Of a DNA stretch of 9,891 nucleotides, positions 5,557 to 9,891 are shown piece after piece. Source of the stretch: Deltaproteobacteria bacterium UBA3076 (GTDB taxonomy: Bacteria > Desulfobacterota > Dissulfuribacteria > Dissulfuribacterales > UBA3076); contig DFBQ01000229.1 in the NCBI GenBank assembly GCA_002367355.1, positions 4,679-14,569 of the forward strand, written 5' to 3'. The position numbers were made by a program, and so were the translations under genes. Within the stretch, counting starts at the first letter, position 1; the number at the start of each line of letters is the position of its first letter. A model generated the notes under the pieces. It did no database searches and was not told where the DNA came from. It saw only the letters and a list, made by a program, of their open reading frames with translations.

Positions 5557-7104
5557 ATGATTCGTCTATATATTAACATATTTGTAGTGTGTCTGCTCTC
5601 CGCGTGCCAGCCCCCCTTTATGGATTCATCTCTTGGTAAATCAGGCTGCAGACGATGTCACAGCGTAGAGTTGGACCCTGCCCATGATATTGGCTGCATT
5701 GCCTGCCATCATGGAACGTCTGAAGGTTATACCCGCGCTCAGGCCCACAATGGTTTGATTCCTATGCCATCCCACCCATCCCGCATGGCCGGCGCCTGCG
5801 GAAGATGTCATGCCCAGGAGGTGGCTGCAGCCCGCTCTTCCAGTCATTTTACCCTGTCAGGTGTGATAGGGGCGGTTTGGTCTGGTTTTTTCCCCGGTGA
5901 GCAGGTGCCGACTCTGCTGGAATTGCCCACAGAAGAGCCTCCTTGTACAGAAAAGGGACTTGTTTCGGATATGCTCAGGAGGAGGTGCCTTCGCTGCCAC
6001 GTTTATTACCAGGGCGACGATTACATGGGCACTACTCGCGGGACAGGCTGCGCCGCATGTCATCTGAGTATCAAGGCCGAAGGGCCTTGGGATCACAGAT
6101 TCCATAGGAAAGTCCCGGATATTCGGTGCCTTTCCTGCCACTATGGAAATTTCGTTGGTTGGGACTACTACGGACGATTCGAGATGGACTATGAAGATGA
6201 TTTTCGTGTACCCCTGGTTGAGGGTGAGCACATTCAAAGGCCCTATGGCATGGAGTGGCATGATATGACCCCTGATGTACACAAGACGGCAGGTATGGGA
6301 TGTACGGACTGCCATCATTCAGGGCCATGCGGAGGCAAGGAACGGGATATAACTTGTACGGACTGCCACCTGGAAGATAAAACAGGGTCTTATCCAGGAC
6401 CGCCCATGGACCAGAAACGTATTGGGCACAGGCCCGAAGACTTAGACCTTGTTGCCTGTGCTGTTTGCCATGGGGTATGGGCTGTCCAGGACCGGGGAAG
6501 GTCTCTGATCAGACAGGATTTTCCGGATTACGATGACTGGAGTTACCTGGCGATCCAGGGTAGCAGTGAGGTCGAGGCCACAGTGAAGGCCTGTGTTAAT
6601 TTGCCATATGAAGACTGGACTATACCCCGGATGCTTGACAAGATAACTGGCGAGTACCGGCAGGGTCTATGGTTTGAAAGTTTTACTGAGAGACGTTGGG
6701 GCCTTGTAGACTTGGGGGAGGATGCCCGCGGGCGTCTTACTGTTATTCGTCCTATCCTGGATCTCTCTCTGACTTATGTCGATTTTAGCGGTGTTGTGCG
6801 TTTTGATAATCTTCGGCCGAAAATTATAAATGACAATATGGGTTCCGGGGATGCTATCCGCCCTGGCATTTCGCCTTTATGGCTTTCTTACTCGCCTCAT
6901 ACCATAGGTCCAGCCGATGCCTTCAGGACCATTTATGTGCGCTCCTGGTTAAATAAACGGATCAAAGGTCAAAGGTCGAAGGTCGAAGCTCAAAAAGCTA
7001 TCGAAATCAACCCCTTTCAGCTTCAGTCTTCAGTCTTCAGGCTTTCAGCTCTTACGCAACGCCGCAGATTGGGTTTTTTCAGCGGAATTAAACTATTGAA
7101 TTAG
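5557..7104 (+). CDS. nine-haem c-type cytochrome lipoprotein with repeat-derived C-terminus
   Basis: Probable extracytoplasmic electron carrier. The N-terminus is a short lipoprotein signal with lipobox LSAC (14-17); Cys17 followed by Gln suggests an outer-membrane or periplasm-facing lipoprotein. Nine CXXCH haem-binding motifs begin at residues 31, 47, 81, 144, 165, 191, 249, 267 and 301, and many extra His could be distal ligands. Residues ~310-465 contain no CXXCH and form a distinct domain (GLWFESFTERRW, DARGRLTVIRP, SYSPHTIGPADAFRTIYVRSW). I half-recognise it as recurring in multihaem cytochromes but cannot name it. From about residue 469 to 515 the protein is encoded by heptamer arrays and low-complexity sequence, so the original stop was probably lost. 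No Shine-Dalgarno sequence precedes the ATG, but the lipobox supports this start. No partner cytochrome, porin or reductase gene is adjacent. Confidence 0.88.
   Translation: MIRLYINIFVVCLLSACQPPFMDSSLGKSGCRRCHSVELDPAHDIGCIACHHGTSEGYTRAQAHNGLIPMPSHPSRMAGACGRCHAQEVAAARSSSHFTLSGVIGAVWSGFFPGEQVPTLLELPTEEPPCTEKGLVSDMLRRRCLRCHVYYQGDDYMGTTRGTGCAACHLSIKAEGPWDHRFHRKVPDIRCLSCHYGNFVGWDYYGRFEMDYEDDFRVPLVEGEHIQRPYGMEWHDMTPDVHKTAGMGCTDCHHSGPCGGKERDITCTDCHLEDKTGSYPGPPMDQKRIGHRPEDLDLVACAVCHGVWAVQDRGRSLIRQDFPDYDDWSYLAIQGSSEVEATVKACVNLPYEDWTIPRMLDKITGEYRQGLWFESFTERRWGLVDLGEDARGRLTVIRPILDLSLTYVDFSGVVRFDNLRPKIINDNMGSGDAIRPGISPLWLSYSPHTIGPADAFRTIYVRSWLNKRIKGQRSKVEAQKAIEINPFQLQSSVFRLSALTQRRRLGFFSGIKLLN
6963..6990. 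repeat. heptanucleotide array CAAAGGT/CGAAGGT
   Basis: Four exact 7-base units: CAAAGGT, CAAAGGT, CGAAGGT, CGAAGCT. They lie inside the reading frame of the cytochrome gene and encode the start of its anomalous C-terminal tail. Because 7 is not a multiple of 3, the array is not a protein repeat. Confidence 0.8.
7014..7048. repeat. heptanucleotide array CTTCAGT
   Basis: Five 7-base units: CTTTCAG, CTTCAGT, CTTCAGT, CTTCAGG, CTTTCAG. The array is in the cytochrome frame, 23 bases after the CAAAGGT array, and is pyrimidine-rich where the first is purine-rich. The two may therefore be opposed halves of one repeat island, like that at 3883-4049. Confidence 0.75.
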
Positions 7105-7107
7105 GAG
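7103..7107 (+). promoter_or_regulatory. ribosome binding site of the ilvE leader ORF
   Basis: AGGAG lies six bases before the ATG at 7114 and is the strongest Shine-Dalgarno sequence in the window on the plus strand. It overlaps the TAG stop (7102-7104) of the cytochrome frame. It serves the 12-codon ORF rather than ilvE itself. Confidence 0.65.
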
Positions 7108-7113
7108 CAGACC

Positions 7114-7152
7114 ATGGCTAAAGTAAATCACTCACTTTTCCGAAAAGGATGA
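7114..7152 (+). CDS. 12-residue leader peptide ORF overlapping ilvE
   Basis: ATG at 7114 opens a 13-codon frame encoding MAKVNHSLFRKG and ending in TGA at 7150-7152. It is preceded by AGGAG with ideal spacing. Its stop overlaps the first ATG of ilvE as ATGA, the classic arrangement for translational coupling. The peptide contains only one Val and one Leu and no Ile, so it does not look like a branched-chain attenuation leader that stalls on its own amino acids. A coupling or translation-activating role is inferred. It could also be a remnant of an older ilvE start shifted out of frame. Confidence 0.45.
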   Translation: MAKVNHSLFRKG

Positions 7153-8228
7153 ATTCCATTATGGATATTGAAACAGAGCTTTTGCCCGAATCAGAACGAA
7201 AAGATCTTCCCTCTTCTTCTAACCTGAGTTTCGGCAAACACTTTTCAGACCACATGTTTTTAATGGATTATAAGGCAGACACCGGCTGGCATAACGCGAG
7301 GATAGTGCCCTATGGTAACTTTTCTCTTGATCCGGCCTCAGCGTGTCTGCATTATGGCCAGGCCATATTCGAAGGACTCAAGGCCTACAATGGAAAGGAT
7401 GACAAAATCAGGCTATTCAGGGCAGGGGAAAATATGGACCGGCTGAATCATTCAGCCTGGCGTATGTGTATGCCTCAAGTAAACAAGGATGAGCTCCTTC
7501 AAGCCATCAAGACCCTTATTCAGATAGAGAAACGCTGGGTGCCCGAGGCCAAGGGCACATCTCTTTATGTGCGGCCGTTCATGATCGCTACTGAGGCCTT
7601 TTTGGGGGTGCGTCCTGCCAAAGAATATTTACTATCATTAATATTGAGCCCGGTAGGGGCTTACTATGCGGAGGGTTTCAGTCCTGTAAAGATCTTTGTG
7701 ACAGACAAGTACGTGAGGGCAGTATCAGGGGGCGTGGGAGAGGCCAAGACTGCCGGCAACTATGCTGCAAGTCTCATGGCCTCGGAGAAAGCGAAAGAAC
7801 TTGGTTTTACCCAGGTACTGTGGCTTGATGCGGCAGAGCGACGTTATGTAGAAGAAGTCGGGACGATGAACATATTTTTTCTTATAGAAGACGTCTTGAT
7901 CACACCTAAGCTAAGCGGGAGCATATTACCCGGTATTACCAGGGATTCAGTGTTGCGCCTTGCCCTGGGCTGGGGGCTCAAAGTCGAAGAGCGGCCGATT
8001 TCGATTAACGAGGTCCTTGAGAAGGCAAAGAACAAGGCCCTTAAGGAATGCTTTGGAACCGGCACAGCCGCAGTCATTTCGCCTGTGGGAGCCCTATATT
8101 ATAAAGGTGTAAACTACTCCATTAACGGGGGCAAGACCGGAGATCTGGCCCAGAGGCTCTTTGATGAGATTACGGGTTTGCAGTATGGGGAGAGAGAGGA
8201 TGCATACGGCTGGATGGATATAATTTAG
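7149..8228 (+). CDS. ilvE: branched-chain amino acid aminotransferase
   Basis: PLP-dependent fold-type IV transaminase for the last step of leucine, isoleucine and valine synthesis (2-oxoacid + glutamate), cytoplasmic. Family motifs seen: FGKHFSDHMFLMDY (28-41), the HYGQAIFEGLKAY segment (73-85), SGGVGEAKTAGNYAAS with the likely PLP lysine at Lys200, YVEEVGTMN, and GTGTAAVISPVG. At 359 residues it fits the longer BCAT subgroup shared with eukaryotic mitochondrial enzymes. The start may be the ATG at 7149, coupled to the leader ORF, or the ATG at 7161, which has AAAGGA 11 bases upstream; the family match begins after both. The C-terminus (GLQYGEREDAYGW) agrees with the family end, so the gene is complete. 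Its last 59 bases overlap the convergent flavoprotein gene. Confidence 0.95.
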   Translation: MNSIMDIETELLPESERKDLPSSSNLSFGKHFSDHMFLMDYKADTGWHNARIVPYGNFSLDPASACLHYGQAIFEGLKAYNGKDDKIRLFRAGENMDRLNHSAWRMCMPQVNKDELLQAIKTLIQIEKRWVPEAKGTSLYVRPFMIATEAFLGVRPAKEYLLSLILSPVGAYYAEGFSPVKIFVTDKYVRAVSGGVGEAKTAGNYAASLMASEKAKELGFTQVLWLDAAERRYVEEVGTMNIFFLIEDVLITPKLSGSILPGITRDSVLRLALGWGLKVEERPISINEVLEKAKNKALKECFGTGTAAVISPVGALYYKGVNYSINGGKTGDLAQRLFDEITGLQYGEREDAYGWMDII

Positions 8229-9345
8229 GCCCTGCGGCCTTCATGGCTGTCTCTGTGTAACCCTGCACCAGCTCATCCATGAGTTCCCGGACCGAGACTA
8301 TCTTGTTTACCCGCCATACGTTTGAGCCGCAAAACACAAAGCCCGATTTAATATTCCCTCTTTGGGCGTTTATAAGGGCCATACCGATGCAATAGGGTGT
8401 ATCCGGATAAGTGCAGGTTTTGATACATTTGCATACGCATCGATGAGGTCTTTTTTTCCCTGCCTTGGCCTGCTCAATAAATTTACTCTTAAGGGCTCTT
8501 CCGGGCATGCCCACAGGGCTGTTGATTATGGTGACATCTTCCTTTTTCGCCTTGATGTAGGCCTGCTTAAACTTATCAGAAGCATCACATTCATGAGTGG
8601 CCACAAAACGCGTTCCCATCTGTACACCGGCCGCCCCCATCTGGATAAATTTGTAGATGTCCTCGCCTGTATATATCCCGCCGGCTGCAATTACAGGTAT
8701 AGCCCGCCCCTCCCTCTGCTCAAAGGGTTTTACTGCCTCAATGACTTGGGATGTGAGGTTTTCAATATAGTTTTCAGGGGAATCGATATCTTCTGCTCTA
8801 AATCCGAGGTGTCCTCCTGCCTTGGGGCCTTCAACAACAATGGCATCAGGGAGACGGGAAAAATGCAAATCCCATCTGCGGCAGATGATCTTGGCCGCCC
8901 GCCCTGAAGAAACAATTGGGACAAGCTTTGTGTTACAGCCTTCAGGTATGAGCCCGGGGAGCCCGAGTGGGAGCCCTGCTCCGCTGATGATGAGATCCGC
9001 CCCTGCCTTTGCCGCAACGCGGACAGTCTCCTCATAGTCATTAAGGGCAACCATGATGTTGACACCAATTATGCCATTGGGAACCGCTTTCTTGGCTAAG
9101 CGGATTTGTTTTTCCAGGGCTCGGTAAGTGGCACCTTGAGGGTCTTTGTGAAAGTCCGTTTCGTTCATACCAATAAGGACCGATGCTATAACGCCTATAC
9201 CTCCGGCCCTGGCTACAGCAGAGGCCAGCCCCGCCATAGACACACCAACACCCATACCTCCCTGAATGATGGGAATAGGTGCGGTCATATCGCCTATAGT
9301 CAGAGGAGGGGGAGCATAAGTGGTTTTTTCAGTCATAGTTGCCAT
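8170..9345 (-). CDS. nitronate monooxygenase / FabK-like FMN oxidoreductase
   Basis: FMN-dependent TIM-barrel protein of the 2-nitropropane dioxygenase/nitronate monooxygenase superfamily, which also includes enoyl-ACP reductase FabK. The true substrate cannot be read from sequence. Numbering from the ATG at 9345 (391 residues): IIQGGMGVGVS near the N-terminus, NIMVALNDYEE, ISGAGLPLGLP, GPKAGGHLGF with the family His at 179, IPVIAAGGI, and GAAGVQMGTRF for FMN phosphate binding. A cysteine cluster CVCKCIKTC...YC (303, 305, 307, 311, 319) belongs to the subgroup common in anaerobes and may bind a metal. I chose 9345 because AGAGGA lies six bases upstream; the TTG at 9363 would put that site inside the gene. 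The last ~19 residues are antisense to the end of ilvE and are probably an extension past the ancestral stop. Confidence 0.9.
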   Translation of the reverse strand: MATMTEKTTYAPPPLTIGDMTAPIPIIQGGMGVGVSMAGLASAVARAGGIGVIASVLIGMNETDFHKDPQGATYRALEKQIRLAKKAVPNGIIGVNIMVALNDYEETVRVAAKAGADLIISGAGLPLGLPGLIPEGCNTKLVPIVSSGRAAKIICRRWDLHFSRLPDAIVVEGPKAGGHLGFRAEDIDSPENYIENLTSQVIEAVKPFEQREGRAIPVIAAGGIYTGEDIYKFIQMGAAGVQMGTRFVATHECDASDKFKQAYIKAKKEDVTIINSPVGMPGRALKSKFIEQAKAGKKRPHRCVCKCIKTCTYPDTPYCIGMALINAQRGNIKSGFVFCGSNVWRVNKIVSVRELMDELVQGYTETAMKAAGPKLYPSSRMHPLSPHTANP

Positions 9346-9351
9346 TTTTAG

Positions 9352-9357
9352 TCCTCT
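9352..9357 (-). promoter_or_regulatory. ribosome binding site fixing the flavoprotein start
   Basis: On the minus strand AGAGGA (9357-9352) lies six bases before the ATG at 9345. It is a near-consensus site, so the upstream TTG at 9363, which would contain it, is unlikely to be the start. Confidence 0.75.
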
Positions 9358-9363
9358 TGACAA

Positions 9364-9496
9364 AGGGCGTCAAGTGAATGAGAGTCTGTTTATCAATTTC
9401 TGGATATTTCATATAAGATACAGGCAGCAAGCACCGAGTAGGCTGTTCGTCATACCATTACTGCCATTGGTCTGAAAATTCTTTCATTGAGCAACC
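9364..9496. other. region upstream of the flavoprotein gene, no gene seen
   Basis: This 133-base stretch should contain the promoter of the minus-strand flavoprotein gene. I find no ORF of interest and no convincing -10/-35 pair. TTGATA occurs on the minus strand near 9391 but without a well-spaced -10 box. Confidence 0.35.
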
Positions 9497-9504
9497 ATTT
9501 TTTG

Positions 9505-9652
9505 CAACTTCTCAATAAGTTGGGGTAGATCATATTTTGCGACTATTCACTGGATTCCTGCTTTCGCGGGAATGACGGGCATTTACATCCAAACGTCATT
9601 CCGCCGAAAGCCGGAATCCAGACATCTTACCCTGAGTTATTGAAAAGTTACT
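9505..9652. mobile_element. MITE-like element with terminal inverted repeats
   Basis: AACTTCTCAATAA (9506-9518) and TTATTGAAAAGTT (9637-9649) are terminal inverted repeats with 12 of 13 positions complementary. Just inside, GGGGTAGAT (9522-9530) is near-complementary to ATCTTACCC (9624-9632). The element is flanked by the 8-bp direct repeat ATTTTTTG at 9497-9504 and 9653-9660, which looks like a target-site duplication. No transposase ORF fits inside ~148 bp, so it would be non-autonomous. The T-rich direct repeat could be chance in this AT-rich region. Confidence 0.6.
9550..9621. repeat. dispersed palindromic repeat (CTGGATTCC...GGAATCCAG)
   Basis: The 28-base arms 9550-9577 and 9594-9621 are reverse complements at 25 of 28 positions, separated by 16 bases. 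The core GCTTTCG/CGAAAGC and GGAATGACG/CGTCATTCC is the palindrome I know as an abundant intergenic repeat in many proteobacterial genomes. It forms the centre of the MITE-like element, and the transcript would fold into a long hairpin on either strand. Confidence 0.8.
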
Positions 9653-9886
9653 ATTTTTTGAGTCAATTGCTCAATTTTTCTAATTTTTTTACCAAAACGA
9701 AAAATTTGTCCGTGGCAGTGATTCTCCATCAATCCTATTTCCGTACCATTTAACGTGCCTGTAGCGGCGATAGCCGGGTGCTTGACGGTTAGTATATACT
9801 CCTCTCCTATACCAAGGCCCAAAAGGCCGGCAGCGGCCAATGTGGAGGCACTTTTTTGTTAATAATATCAATATGTTACGTTGCAT
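9637..9886 (-). pseudogene. possible frameshifted small ORF at the right edge
   Basis: On the minus strand, ATG at 9886 opens MQRNILILLTKK. A different frame from about 9852 onwards reads SASTLAAAGLLGLGIGEEY..., continuing for about 70 residues to a stop supplied by the MITE-like terminal repeat (TAA at 9639-9637). The switch falls at a run of six A (9857-9852). Removing one A would join the two frames into one 82-residue protein with a hydrophobic, signal-like N-terminus. I do not recognise the product. GGGGA touches the ATG too closely to be a proper ribosome binding site, and the window ends there. It may be non-coding. Confidence 0.22.
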
Positions 9887-9891
9887 TCCCC

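Noticed and set aside
5857..6328. Long minus-strand ORFs antisense to the cytochrome
   Set aside because: They are shadows of the haem-motif coding strand and have no family match or ribosome binding site. The plus frame has nine CXXCH motifs and a lipobox.
7060..7080. GGGTTTTTTC as a terminator of the cytochrome gene
   Set aside because: No GC-rich stem directly precedes the T-run, and it lies inside the open cytochrome frame.
8227..8240. AGGCC-CTGC-GGCCT hairpin at the ilvE stop as a terminator
   Set aside because: The stem is only 5 bp with no T-run on either side, and it lies just downstream of the overlap inside the flavoprotein coding region.
8362..8907. 181-residue plus-strand ORF inside the flavoprotein gene
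   Set aside because: The opposite strand encodes a clear FMN-barrel protein across this region, so the plus frame is an antisense shadow.

Overview
The window reads as a chromosomal stretch of a strictly or facultatively anaerobic Gram-negative bacterium, most likely a deltaproteobacterial (Desulfobacterota) lineage. The support is inferential: a nine-haem lipoprotein cytochrome c, an anaerobe-type nitronate monooxygenase-like flavoprotein with a cysteine cluster, intergenic heptanucleotide arrays, and a CTGGATTCC...GGAATCCAG dispersed hairpin of a kind I associate with such genomes. There is no tRNA, rRNA, CRISPR array, transposase or phage gene.

Layout from left to right. Positions 1-154 hold an upstream region with two inverted repeats. 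A RecD2-type helicase gene follows (155-2536, +). A 167-base leader full of competing hairpins (about 2566-2679) precedes a DAHP synthase gene of the shikimate pathway (2704-3837, +). Positions 3838-4110 hold a repeat island: inverted heptamer arrays around the N-terminal scrap of a four-helix-bundle (S23/IVP-like) gene. folC (4111-5430, -) is divergent from a nine-haem lipoprotein cytochrome gene (5557-7104, +), whose last ~47 codons are heptamer repeats and other sequence unlike the rest of the protein. A 12-codon leader ORF with a strong ribosome binding site (7114-7152, +) overlaps the start of ilvE (7149-8228, +) by ATGA. ilvE overlaps tail-to-tail, by 59 bases, a nitronate monooxygenase/FabK-like flavoprotein gene (8170-9345, -). 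The right end (9364-9891) holds a MITE-like element of about 150 bp with terminal inverted repeats and an 8-bp flanking direct repeat, then a doubtful, possibly frameshifted minus-strand ORF.

The genes do not form one functional operon. DNA repair (recD2), aromatic amino acid entry (DAHP synthase), folate polyglutamylation (folC), extracytoplasmic electron transfer (cytochrome), branched-chain amino acid transamination (ilvE) and a flavin oxidoreductase are housekeeping or respiratory functions lying side by side. I see no evidence of an undescribed multi-gene system. The most unusual material is non-coding: the aro leader, the ilvE leader ORF, and small repeats that have reshaped gene ends (cytochrome C-terminus, four-helix relic, MITE-like insertion).
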